Shown one piece after another: positions 1 to 10,430 of a stretch of DNA of 64,000 nt. How positions within the stretch are numbered: the stretch's first letter is position 1; every line of letters starts with the position of its first letter. Below the pieces are notes generated by a model. That model was not told the DNA's origin and did no database searches. It worked only from the letters and a program-made list of their open reading frames with translations. The stretch lies in contig NZ_JAGGRL010000004.1 in the NCBI RefSeq assembly GCF_018612915.1, forward strand, positions 163,690-227,689, in the 5' to 3' direction. This DNA is from Stenotrophomonas sp. ISL-67 (lineage in GTDB: Bacteria > Pseudomonadota > Gammaproteobacteria > Xanthomonadales > Xanthomonadaceae). The position numbers were made by a program, and so were the translations under genes.

Positions 1-348
1 CTGCGCACCCAGCTGGGCGGCCAGCGACTTGTCGTAGGCGTTGGCAGCGCTGTTGGCCAGGATCTCGTCGGCCGCGGCGCGGGTTTCCGGGAACTTCTGG
101 TCGTTGTAGCTGTCGATCAGCTTCTGCAACTGCTTGCCCAGCTTCGGAGACGCCTTGACGCTGGGCTCTTCACGGGTGGCGTTGGGGAACAGCACTTCTG
201 CCTTGGCCTGGGACTGCTTGCCACCGCGTCGTTCGCTGTTGCGCTCGGAACTGCGGCTCTGGGCCACGGCATCGGTAACAACGACGCCACCGATGGCGGT
301 CGCGATGAGGACGGAAAGCACGGCTTGCTTGTGGTTGCGGAAAATCAT
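1..348 (-). CDS. TPR-type periplasmic protein, N-terminal part (runs off the left edge)
   Basis: Reading frame open from ATG at 348 to base 1, giving 116 residues without a stop; the rest lies outside the window. GAGGTGAAAG just upstream is a good ribosome binding site. The N-terminus (MIFRNHKQAVLSVLIAT) has a basic start and a hydrophobic stretch ending near AVAQS, which looks like a Sec signal peptide. It is followed by a charged region and a helix-rich segment (KLGKQLQKLIDSYNDQKF) typical of the first TPR helices. From memory, xanthomonads carry a secreted TPR protein of this type between gyrB and the tonB-exbBD genes, so it may belong with a TonB energy-transduction cluster to the left. 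That link is inference; only the N-terminal third or so is visible. Confidence 0.65.
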   Translation of the reverse strand, partial: MIFRNHKQAVLSVLIATAIGGVVVTDAVAQSRSSERNSERRGGKQSQAKAEVLFPNATREEPSVKASPKLGKQLQKLIDSYNDQKFPETRAAADEILANSAANAYDKSLAAQLGAQ

Positions 349-450
349 CTTTCACCTCGATCGAACCGCCGTGGCGGCATCAAAACGGACTGTCAGAAAA
401 ATCTGAGCCGCCAAACGTATCAGAAACCGATGGCGTGAGAAATCGTTTCC

Positions 451-469
451 GATGCTGCAATACAGCATC
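451..469. terminator. Small hairpin between the TPR gene and the M48 protease gene
   Basis: GATGCTG and CAGCATC form a 7-bp perfect stem with a 5-nt loop, just past the 3' end of the M48 protease gene. There is no long T-run on the minus strand, so it is at best a weak terminator. The rest of 349-480 shows only the ribosome binding site and presumptive promoter of the leftmost gene. Confidence 0.3.
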
Positions 470-480
470 CTTTAGTCGAA

Positions 481-1308
481 TCACCCGCACTTCGGGCGCC
501 TTCCCGCGGCTTGGGCCTGCTGGAAAACACCGGTCAGGGCGGGGGTATCGCGCTGCAGCTCCCGGATCCGGTTGGCGGGATCGGGGTGGGTGGACAGCCA
601 TTGCGGGGAGCGCCCGCCGCTGGCCGCCATCATGTTCTGCCACAGGTTGACCGCCTGGGCCGGGTCGAACCCCGCCTCGGCCATCAGCCGTTGGCCGACC
701 ACGTCGGCTTCGCTTTCCTGGGTGCGTGAACCGGGCAGCAGGAACGCGGCCTGCGCGCCGGCACCCCCCAGCTGGTTGACCGTGCTGGCGGCGCCGTCGC
801 CGTACGCGGCGCCGGCCAGTGCACCGAGCACGGCCAAGCCGGTCTGGGCGCCCATCTGGCGGGTCAGCCGCTCTTCGTGGTGGCGCGAGATGACATGGCC
901 GATTTCATGCCCGATCACGGCAGCCAGCTGGTCCTGGTTCTTGGCCACGGTGAAGATGCCGGTATTCACCCCGACCTTGCCGCCGGGCAGGGCAAACGCG
1001 TTCGGTTCGGGATCGACGAACACGGCGGTCTCCCAACGTACGCCACGGTACTGTGGAGGCAGTTGCGCGACCAACGCGTTCACCACGCACTGCACGTAAG
1101 CGTTCTGACGGCCATCGCCGCTGATTTTCTCTTTTTTCCTGGTCTCGGCGAAGGCCTGCGCGCCGAGCTGGTCCAGCTCGGCCTGCGATACGCCGCCCAC
1201 CATCTGCCGGCGCCCGGTGGGCGAGGTGGTGGTGGCGCAGGCGCTGACCAGCAGGGTGATGACAAGTCCGAGCAGCAAGGGCTTCAAGGCGGGGACTCCC
1301 GTGTTCAT
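481..1308 (-). CDS. M48-family zinc metalloprotease lipoprotein
   Basis: 275 residues. The frame is open well upstream, but the ATG at 1308 is chosen because it starts a lipoprotein signal: hydrophobic residues 11-22 and lipobox LVSAC with Cys24. The zinc-binding motif HEIGH is at residues 134-138, followed by SRHHEER, and a downstream ESEAD near residue 200 supplies the likely third metal ligand (Glu). This is the organisation of Oma1/LoiP/BepA-type envelope quality-control proteases, which degrade or help assemble outer-membrane proteins. Unlike BepA it has no TPR domain, so LoiP (YggG) is the closer model. It probably acts at the inner face of the outer membrane. Its substrate cannot be inferred. 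It lies 47 bp downstream of the CPBP protease gene on the same strand. Confidence 0.88.
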   Translation of the reverse strand: MNTGVPALKPLLLGLVITLLVSACATTTSPTGRRQMVGGVSQAELDQLGAQAFAETRKKEKISGDGRQNAYVQCVVNALVAQLPPQYRGVRWETAVFVDPEPNAFALPGGKVGVNTGIFTVAKNQDQLAAVIGHEIGHVISRHHEERLTRQMGAQTGLAVLGALAGAAYGDGAASTVNQLGGAGAQAAFLLPGSRTQESEADVVGQRLMAEAGFDPAQAVNLWQNMMAASGGRSPQWLSTHPDPANRIRELQRDTPALTGVFQQAQAAGRRPKCG

Positions 1309-1355
1309 GTCTGTAGTGTGGGGGCTGGAATGTAAGGTTTCGTCAAGCCGTGGGG

Positions 1356-2195
1356 TCAGTGCAAGCCCAGGAAGACCAGGGCGGCCAAGGCGATGGCATT
1401 GTTCAGCGCGTGCGCCACGATCGGCGCCCACAGGGTGCCGGTGCGCTGGTACAACCAGGCGAACGCGGCGCCCATGCCGCCGTACACCAGCCACAGCTGG
1501 GCGATTTCCCACGGACCGTTGGCGCTGGTGCCGGGCACTTCGTGGACCAGGGCAAAGGCCAGGCTGCTGAGCAGCATGCCCAACCATGGGCGGCCGGCTT
1601 GCCACAGGCGCCCGAACAGCACGCGCCGGAACAGCAGTTCTTCGTAGGCCGGGGCAAGCACGATGGCGAACAGGGCCAGGAACCACGGGAAGCGGGCCAA
1701 CGCCTGTTCCATCAGGGCCAGGTTGGTGGGCACCGGCTCAATGCCCGCCTGCCGGGCCAGCCAGGCGATGCCGTTGCTGCCGATGATCACGGCAACGGCC
1801 ACCAACACGGTCCAGCCCCAGGTGGACGGGCGGCGTGCAGCCTGGAACGAGGCGATGCGTTCGGAAGCGTCGGCGCGGCGGCGAAGGAAGTACAGGAACA
1901 CGGCCGCGCCGCCGGTGGCGAACACCGCCATCAGGATCTGCGCGAGTGCACCGGGTTGGCCCAGTTGCTGGGCCAGCGCTTCGGCTTGCTGGCCGCCGGT
2001 GTCGCGGACCACGACGACCGCACGGTAGGCGGTCCAGAGCAGGCCACTGGCCATGCTCAGCCCAAGGAGGGCCACGGTGGCGATACCGAGATCGATCAGG
2101 AATCCCGCAACGGGGGAGCCTGGTTTCCGTTGGGGCGCCTTGGGCAAGGCGGGTGGCAGCGGAGGCGTGGCGGACGCCGGGGCGGTAGCGGACAT
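1356..2195 (-). CDS. CPBP-family intramembrane protease (CAAX protease-like)
   Basis: 279 residues, polytopic. The start at 2195 gives MSATAPASAT, a Pro/Ala-rich cytoplasmic tail before the first membrane span (about 32-56). The three conserved CPBP motifs are present: EExxxR in YEELLFRRVLFG (E185, E186, R190), FxxxH in FALVHE (H218) and HxxxN in HALNNAIAL (H262 with N265/N266). These form the catalytic centre of the Rce1-like glutamic protease superfamily. In bacteria such proteins process prenylated or small peptides, or act in bacteriocin self-immunity; the substrate here is unknown. It sits between gyrB and the M48 protease on the minus strand, and a hairpin separates it from gyrB, so it is probably its own transcription unit. 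Confidence 0.85.
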   Translation of the reverse strand: MSATAPASATPPLPPALPKAPQRKPGSPVAGFLIDLGIATVALLGLSMASGLLWTAYRAVVVVRDTGGQQAEALAQQLGQPGALAQILMAVFATGGAAVFLYFLRRRADASERIASFQAARRPSTWGWTVLVAVAVIIGSNGIAWLARQAGIEPVPTNLALMEQALARFPWFLALFAIVLAPAYEELLFRRVLFGRLWQAGRPWLGMLLSSLAFALVHEVPGTSANGPWEIAQLWLVYGGMGAAFAWLYQRTGTLWAPIVAHALNNAIALAALVFLGLH

Positions 2196-2225
2196 CGGGT
2201 TCCTGGCAGCAAAGGGCGATGGCCG

Positions 2226-2250
2226 GGCCGGTTGCAGGTCGCAACCGGCC
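2226..2250. terminator. Hairpin after gyrB
   Basis: GGCCGGTTGC and GCAACCGGCC form a perfect 10-bp stem around a 5-nt loop, between the gyrB stop codon and the CPBP start codon. No T-tract follows on the minus strand. It probably ends or attenuates the gyrB transcript. Confidence 0.5.
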
Positions 2251-2268
2251 GGCCCTGAGCCGATTGTG

Positions 2269-5936
<3,668 letters not shown>

Positions 5937-6059
5937 GCGGTCGGATCTAGGCCGCAGATGCGGCAGAAGGGGGCGGGTAATCGAGCAGCTTACTGCATGG
6001 GGGTCGTTTCACGGGGGCGGGTTGTTGGCAATGTCGTGGGCCATGGCTTCGAAACACCG

Positions 6060-6188
6060 TGAATTTCTTGAATTCTGCGGGCGCGGTAGCGGTGTAGTCG
6101 CGCGGATTTCAAGGAATTTTCACTTTCTCGCGATCGACGGCATGACGGCTGACTCCCGAGCACGCGCTGAATTCTTTGAAATCTGAAG
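6060..6188. repeat. Three iteron-like repeats sharing TTGAAwTCyG
   Basis: Copy 1 (6060-6080, plus) begins TGAATTTCTTGAATTCTG. Copy 2 (6101-6122, minus) reads TGAAAATTCCTTGAAATCCG. Copy 3 (6168-6188, plus) reads TGAATTCTTTGAAATCTG. Copies 1 and 2 face each other as an imperfect palindrome. The copies match well enough to suggest a binding site, but no protein is identified. Confidence 0.5.
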
Positions 6189-6245
6189 AGCGAGGCAAGG
6201 CAGGTCTTCTCAGATGTCGCGAGATTCACCCAGTCGGTTTTTGCG

Positions 6246-6337
6246 CTATCCACAGGGGGTCTGTATGACTTATGCACAATCTCTGTGCAATCTGTGGATA
6301 AAACAGGTGCCCTTGGCCCCCCTGAAAGATATCCACA
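6246..6337. promoter_or_regulatory. DnaA-box cluster in the recF-dnaN spacer
   Basis: Four 9-mers match the DnaA box TTATNCACA perfectly or with one mismatch: CTATCCACA at 6246-6254 (+), TTATGCACA at 6270-6278 (+), TTATCCACA at 6293-6301 (minus strand, perfect) and ATATCCACA at 6329-6337 (+). The AT-rich stretch 6383-6482 (CTATATATCCCTTATAAATC and onward) follows about 45 bp away and could be the unwinding element. Confidence 0.75.
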
Positions 6338-6527
6338 GGTTCAACCCCAGGCTCAGACCCTCTTCTACCGGGGGTTTCAGGCCTATATATCCCTTATAAA
6401 TCATACAGATAAGGTACTTCTCAACCAAATCTGGCTCTACCACCACCACCTAGCTTTAGATTTATATACAGTTTTTAGAAGCATAGAGCTGTGATTCAGG
6501 GCAGATCAAAGCGTTCTTCCGACGCGT

Positions 6528-6550
6528 GTAGAGCCACGCCTTGCGTGGCT
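6528..6550 (+). repeat. SMAG-type palindromic repeat
   Basis: GTAG followed by AGCCACGC / GCGTGGCT (8-bp stem, 3-nt loop). It faces a matching copy at 6620-6642, so the pair forms a long inverted repeat inside the origin spacer. Confidence 0.8.
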
Positions 6551-6619
6551 GCTCTTCGCCTTGCAACCGAACAATGTTGCTTGAGCGCAATCGCAACTTC
6601 GGCTATCCAAAGCAATAGC

Positions 6620-6642
6620 AGCCACGCAGGGCGTGGCTCTAC
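6620..6642 (-). repeat. SMAG-type palindromic repeat
   Basis: AGCCACGC / GCGTGGCT with 3-nt loop followed by CTAC; the inverted partner of the copy at 6528-6550. Confidence 0.8.
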
Positions 6643-6646
6643 GGCG

Positions 6647-6728
6647 GTTCGCTGGCGTCCTGGAAAATACAGAAAGCGGATACGCCAGTTCGCCGGCGTC
6701 TTGGATAACGCCAAGAAGCAGATCCGCA
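6647..6728. repeat. Imperfect 41-bp tandem repeat
   Basis: Two adjacent units starting GTTCGCTGGCGTCCTGGA (6647) and GTTCGCCGGCGTCTTGGA (6688), both continuing to an AAGCGGAT/AAGCAGAT block. The units diverge at scattered positions, so the duplication is old. Confidence 0.6.
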
Positions 6729-6741
6729 CAGTCGGCTGCGA

Positions 6742-6757
6742 TGATTCACGTGGAACG
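6742..6757. other. Degenerate parS-like site
   Basis: TGATTCACGTGGAACG keeps the TCACGTGGAAC core and right arm of parS but differs from the 16-bp consensus at three positions. It is 48 bp from a perfect site. Confidence 0.45.
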
Positions 6758-6763
6758 TTTGGG

Positions 6764-6790
6764 CAAAAAGAAACCCGGCACTTGGCCGGG
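6764..6790 (-). terminator. Rho-independent terminator of dnaN
   Basis: On the minus strand CCCGGC / GCCGGG with a short loop is followed by a T-rich run (TTTCTTTTT), about 40 bp past the dnaN stop codon. This separates dnaN from recF transcriptionally. Confidence 0.75.
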
Positions 6791-6805
6791 CTTCCTGGTT
6801 ACCGC

Positions 6806-6821
6806 TGTTCCACGTGGAACC
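6806..6821. other. parS centromere site 3 (recF-dnaN spacer)
   Basis: TGTTCCACGTGGAACC, a perfect parS, 10 bp downstream of the dnaN stop codon. It is the only perfect site in this window that is outside a coding sequence. Confidence 0.92.
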
Positions 6822-6831
6822 AAGCTTCAGG

Positions 6832-7932
6832 TCAGAGGCGAAGCGGCATCACCACGTGACGCGATTTCTCGCTGCTGGCTTCGCGCACCAGGGCGGAGGA
6901 GTTCGAATCGCGCAGCTGGATGACCACGTGCTCGTCGCGCAGTGCCGACAGGGCGTCCAACAGGTAGTTCACGTTGAAGCCGATGGCCAGATCGTTGACG
7001 GTGGTGTCCGCTTCGATCTCTTCCTGGGCTTCTTCCTGCTCCGGGTTATGCGCACTGATCTTCAGATTGCCCGGCGATACTTCCACGCGGATACCACGGT
7101 ACTTCTCGTTGGACAGAATCGCGGCACGCTGCAGCGAGGCACGCAGGGCTTCGCGATCCACCTTTACTTCGCGGTCGGCACCGATCGGGATCACCGCCTC
7201 GTAGTCCGGGAAGCGGCCGTCAATCAGCTTGGAGGTGAAGGTCACATCGTCGCGCTTGACGCGCACGTGGCTGCGGCCGACCTCCAGTTCGATCTCGCGG
7301 TCGCCGCTTTCCAGCAGGCGCTGCAGTTCGGTCACGCCCTTGCGCGGTACGATGATCTGCCGCTTGGCCCCACTGGCCTTTTCCAGGTCGGTTTCGCAGA
7401 GCGCCAGGCGGTGGCCGTCGGTAGCGACGGTACGCAAGGCATCGCCGCGCAGGTCGAACAGCAGGCCGTTGAGGTAGTAGCGCACATCCTGCTGGGCCAT
7501 CGCGAACGCGGTGCGTTCAATCAGCTCCTTCAGGGTCGCTTCGCCAATGGCCACGCGCTCGGTAGCTTCCACTTCGTCCACCGACGGGAAGTCGTTGGCT
7601 GGCAGCGTTGCCAGAGTGAAACGGCTGCGGCCCGCCTGCACGGTGATCTTGTCGCCGCTCTGCGAGACGGTGATCCGGCTGCCGTCGGGCAGGGCGCGGA
7701 TGATCTCGAACAGTTTGCGGGCCGGGATGGTGGTCTCGCCGTCCTGGGCATCATCCACCGCGATCCGCGACACCATTTCCACTTCCAGGTCGGTTCCGGT
7801 CAGCGACAGCTGCCCGTTCTGGACCTGGACCAGGAAATTAGCCAGAACCGGCAAGGTCTGGCGGCGTTCGACCACGTTGACGACTTGTGCCAACGGCTTG
7901 AGAAAGGCTTCGCGCTGCAGTGTGAAACGCAT
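6832..7932 (-). CDS. dnaN: DNA polymerase III beta sliding clamp
   Basis: 366 residues, the normal clamp length, starting MRFTLQREAFLKPLAQ. The homodimeric ring tethers Pol III and many repair factors to DNA. The middle domain (REALRASLQRAAILSNEK) and the C-terminal segment ending SEKSRHVVMPLRL are typical; the terminal MPLRL helps form the clamp-binding pocket. It lies 276 bp downstream of dnaA, and the spacer contains DnaA boxes. A hairpin with a T-run follows its stop codon. Start site and identity are unambiguous. Confidence 0.98.
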   Translation of the reverse strand: MRFTLQREAFLKPLAQVVNVVERRQTLPVLANFLVQVQNGQLSLTGTDLEVEMVSRIAVDDAQDGETTIPARKLFEIIRALPDGSRITVSQSGDKITVQAGRSRFTLATLPANDFPSVDEVEATERVAIGEATLKELIERTAFAMAQQDVRYYLNGLLFDLRGDALRTVATDGHRLALCETDLEKASGAKRQIIVPRKGVTELQRLLESGDREIELEVGRSHVRVKRDDVTFTSKLIDGRFPDYEAVIPIGADREVKVDREALRASLQRAAILSNEKYRGIRVEVSPGNLKISAHNPEQEEAQEEIEADTTVNDLAIGFNVNYLLDALSALRDEHVVIQLRDSNSSALVREASSEKSRHVVMPLRL

Positions 7933-8208
7933 GTGGTTCCGTGCCCCTATGCTTTAAAAAGATGTGGAATAAATCAAAAGCTTGGTGGTGATGGTAGAGC
8001 CAGAATTGCGGGAAAACACATCTAAGTATTTGTAAATAAAGGCTTTTATTGCCTCGAAACCCTCTGCACTACTACCCCCCAAGGGGTGGGGAAGACTGTG
8101 GATAACTTTCGACGCCCGTCAGACGACTTTTTTATCCACAGCCTGTCCCTCGCTTACACCCGGATTTTGCACCGTTTTATGCGATGACGCCCGTGCGGCG
8201 TGCATGCA
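7933..8208. other. dnaA-dnaN spacer, probable oriC
   Basis: 276 bp. Two perfect DnaA boxes lie near the dnaA end: TTATCCACA at 8132-8140 (plus) and its complement at 8097-8105 (minus), facing each other. An AT-rich tract (about 7955-8055, including GTATTTGTAAATAAAGGC) lies near dnaN. From memory, the origin of Xanthomonas campestris was mapped to this same spacer. The dnaN promoter must also lie here. Confidence 0.7.
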
Positions 8209-9543
8209 TCATTCGCTCAACTTCCGGATCAGCTTGTCCCAGTCTTCCCGCAACTTGCCGTCGGTCTCCATCAACGTCCGGATCTGCCGGCACGCATGCA
8301 GCACCGTGGTGTGGTCGCGACCGGCAAAGGCATCGCCGATTTCAGGCAGGCTGTGCTCGGTCAGTTCCTTGGTCAGGGCCATGGCGACCTGTCGCGGACG
8401 GGCCAGCGAGCGGGTCCGGCGCTTGGACAGCAGATCCTTGATCTGCAGCCCGTAGTAGTCGGCCACGGTTTTCTGGATGTTGGGAATGCTGATGGCCTGC
8501 TGCTGGGCACGCAGCAGGTCGCGCAGGGTTTCCTGGGCGAAGTCGGTGGTGATCGCGCGGCCGGTGAAGTTGGCACGGGCGGTCAGGGTATTGAGCGCAC
8601 CTTCGAGGTCGCGAACATTGGAGCGCATCTTCTTGGCAATCAGAAACGCCACATCGTCGGGAATCTCAGCACCGCGCTCGCGGGCCTTCGCCAGCACGAT
8701 CGCTGCACGCGTCTCGAAGTCCGGCGGCTCGATGGCCACTGAAAGGCCCCAGGCAAGTCGCGACTTCAGGCGCGCTTCCAGCCCTTCGACTTCGCGCGGG
8801 TACCGGTCGCAGGTGAGGATGATCTGCTGCTTGCCGTCGAACAGGGCGTTGAACGTGTGGAAGAACTCTTCCTGGGTTCGGTCCTTGCCGGCAAAGAACT
8901 GGATGTCATCGATCAGCAGCGCGTCCACCTGCTGGAACTGGCGCTTGAACTGATCCATGGTCTTTTCCTGCAACGCACGGATCATCGCGCTGAAGAACTG
9001 TTCCGAACGCAGGTACAGCACCTTGGCGGCCGGATTGGCCTGGCGCATGGCGTTGCCGGCGGCGAACATCAGGTGGGTCTTGCCCAGGCCGGTGCCACCG
9101 TACAGCAGCAGCGGGTTGTGCGACCGGTCACCCGGTTTCTGCGCGGCCTGGAACGCCGCAGCCAGGCCCAGCTGGTTGCTGCGGCCTTCCACGAAGTTGG
9201 TGAAGGTGTAGTGCGAATCCAGGTTGCCGGCGAACGGCACCAGCGGTTCGGCCACCGCAGCAGGCGCGGAATGGGCCGAAATCGGCGTGATCTGCGCCTC
9301 CACGGCGCGCGGACGCGAGCCGATTTCAAGAAAAACGTCGCCAAAACCGGCGAAGTGCGCCAGCAGTTCCTTGATCCGCGGCAGGTACAGCTCGCGGACC
9401 TGGTCGACGATGAAGGCGTTTGGCGCATAAAGCACCAGGCTGTCCGCGCGCAGATCGGCCTGCAGCGGCTTCAACCAGGTGTGAACATCTTCGGGCGGGA
9501 ACTCCGCCTCAAGGCGTTCGAGACAACGGGACCAGGCATCCAT
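8209..9543 (-). CDS. dnaA: Chromosomal replication initiator DnaA
   Basis: 444 residues. The start at ATG 9543 gives [15 protein letters not shown], as in other xanthomonads; an in-frame TTG two codons earlier is ignored. Domain I covers about 1-75, followed by a short linker. The AAA+ domain has Walker A GGTGLGKT at 149-156, then Walker [12 protein letters not shown]. Domain IV contains the DnaA signature around [14 protein letters not shown], which reads DnaA boxes. Candidate boxes occur on both sides of the gene: 8097-8140 downstream and 9668-9688 upstream, the latter placed to allow autoregulation of the dnaA promoter. Confidence 0.98.
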   Translation of the reverse strand: MDAWSRCLERLEAEFPPEDVHTWLKPLQADLRADSLVLYAPNAFIVDQVRELYLPRIKELLAHFAGFGDVFLEIGSRPRAVEAQITPISAHSAPAAVAEPLVPFAGNLDSHYTFTNFVEGRSNQLGLAAAFQAAQKPGDRSHNPLLLYGGTGLGKTHLMFAAGNAMRQANPAAKVLYLRSEQFFSAMIRALQEKTMDQFKRQFQQVDALLIDDIQFFAGKDRTQEEFFHTFNALFDGKQQIILTCDRYPREVEGLEARLKSRLAWGLSVAIEPPDFETRAAIVLAKARERGAEIPDDVAFLIAKKMRSNVRDLEGALNTLTARANFTGRAITTDFAQETLRDLLRAQQQAISIPNIQKTVADYYGLQIKDLLSKRRTRSLARPRQVAMALTKELTEHSLPEIGDAFAGRDHTTVLHACRQIRTLMETDGKLREDWDKLIRKLSE

Positions 9544-9667
9544 CGGCAATAATCGTCTGGGGCCGGCAGTAGGGCGCAGAAAGCCGCCGTGCCGCAGGCC
9601 GGAAGGGGAAAGAATGGATGGCGCAGACTACCACCGACGCGGGGTGCCGGGAATGGTTGTCCCGAAG

Positions 9668-9688
9668 TTATTCACAAAATGATCCACA
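9668..9688 (+). promoter_or_regulatory. DnaA boxes between dnaA and rpmH
   Basis: TTATTCACA at 9668-9676 fits TTATNCACA exactly, and TGATCCACA at 9680-9688 has one mismatch. They lie 125-145 bp upstream of the dnaA start and about 40-60 bp before the rpmH promoter, so DnaA could control either direction. Confidence 0.6.
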
Positions 9689-9728
9689 GCTATTGCACAG
9701 GCCAGTGAAATCCCGTAGTGACATGGGC

Positions 9729-9756
9729 TTGACGCGCCACGGGGTAGGTCTATAGA
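9729..9756 (+). promoter_or_regulatory. Probable sigma-70 promoter of rpmH-rnpA
   Basis: TTGACG (9729-9734), a 16-bp spacer and TATAGA (9751-9756). A strong promoter 40 bp upstream of rpmH is expected for a ribosomal protein gene. Confidence 0.65.
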
Positions 9757-9795
9757 ATTTCCGGTTCTTTCCGTCCCCTTCATATAGAGGCCCGC

Positions 9796-9936
9796 ATGGC
9801 CACCAAGCGCACTTTCCAACCCAGCAACCTCAAGCGTAAGCGCGACCATGGCTTCCGTGCCCGTATGAAGACCGCTGACGGCCGCAAGATCCTGTCGCGT
9901 CGCCGCGCCAAGGGCCGTAAAGTCCTGAGCGCTTGA
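9796..9936 (+). CDS. rpmH: 50S ribosomal protein L34
   Basis: 46 residues: [19 protein letters not shown] at the start and [12 protein letters not shown] at the end, the full-length highly basic L34. It begins the rightward rpmH-rnpA-yidC unit, directly opposite dnaA, and is preceded by a good promoter at 9729-9756. Confidence 0.97.
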   Translation: MATKRTFQPSNLKRKRDHGFRARMKTADGRKILSRRRAKGRKVLSA

Positions 9937-9941
9937 TTGCA

Positions 9942-10430
9942 ATGCCGCTTCCTGCGGCAGACGCAATCCTGACTGTGAGCAGTTCCGACCCGCGCAAGCG
10001 ATTTCCTCGCTCTGCGCGGGTTCGTACGCGTGCCGAATATACAACGGTCTTCAACGGCGCCCGCCGTGTGTCCGAACCGCTGATGACCTTGCACTGGCTG
10101 AAGAGCGACACGCCGGCCAGGCTGGGTCTTGCCGTTTCGCGCAAAGTCGATCCCCGAGCCGTGGGTCGCAACCGTATCAAGCGTGTGCTGCGCGATGCCA
10201 CACGCCACCTACGGCCGTGGATGACTGCCGGTGATTATGTCGTCGTAGCCCGCAGTTCCGCCCGTACCGCAAGCAATTCCGAGATCCGCCAGGCCTTTGA
10301 GCGCCTGTTGCGCCGGCTGGGCGCATTGCCCATGCCGGGCGCGGACGGCACAATGCCGCCGCCCGGGGTTGCACCCCTTTCCCAGTCCGAGCCGGCACCT
10401 GCTGCCGGCCCCGTCGAGCCTGCACGCTGA
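9942..10430 (+). CDS. rnpA: Ribonuclease P protein component
   Basis: 162 residues from ATG 9942, 5 bp after rpmH; a GTG at 9975 is an alternative start giving 151 residues. The core matches Rnp[39 protein letters not shown] (the RNR RNA-binding motif) and [10 protein letters not shown]. It binds the RNase P RNA to process tRNA 5' ends. The usual family length is about 110-130; here a low-complexity Pro/Ala-rich tail (about the last 35 residues, ending GPVEPAR) extends it up to yidC. Its TGA overlaps the yidC ATG (TGATG), so the two are translationally coupled, and no yidD gene lies between them. Confidence 0.93.
   Translation: MPLPAADAILTVSSSDPRKRFPRSARVRTRAEYTTVFNGARRVSEPLMTLHWLKSDTPARLGLAVSRKVDPRAVGRNRIKRVLRDATRHLRPWMTAGDYVVVARSSARTASNSEIRQAFERLLRRLGALPMPGADGTMPPPGVAPLSQSEPAPAAGPVEPAR

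Larger units (their letters stand above)
5937..6831. other. recF-dnaN spacer: origin-like region with DnaA boxes, AT-rich DNA, parS sites and repeats
   Basis: 895 bp without a credible gene. From left to right it holds three copies of a TGAATTTCTTGAA-type repeat (6060-6188), four DnaA boxes (6246-6337), an AT-rich block (about 6383-6482), an inverted pair of SMAG palindromes (6528-6550 and 6620-6642), an imperfect 41-bp tandem repeat (6647-6728), a degenerate parS (6742-6757), the dnaN terminator (6764-6790) and a perfect parS (6806-6821). Short open frames here have no plausible start context or protein-like composition. The combination of DnaA-box cluster and adjacent AT-rich DNA is typical of a bacterial oriC; whether this spacer or the dnaN-dnaA spacer is the functional origin cannot be decided from sequence. 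Confidence 0.7.

Noticed and set aside
5990..6277. A 95-codon open frame between recF and dnaN
   Set aside because: No ribosome binding site, not protein-like, and it covers the repeats and a DnaA box.
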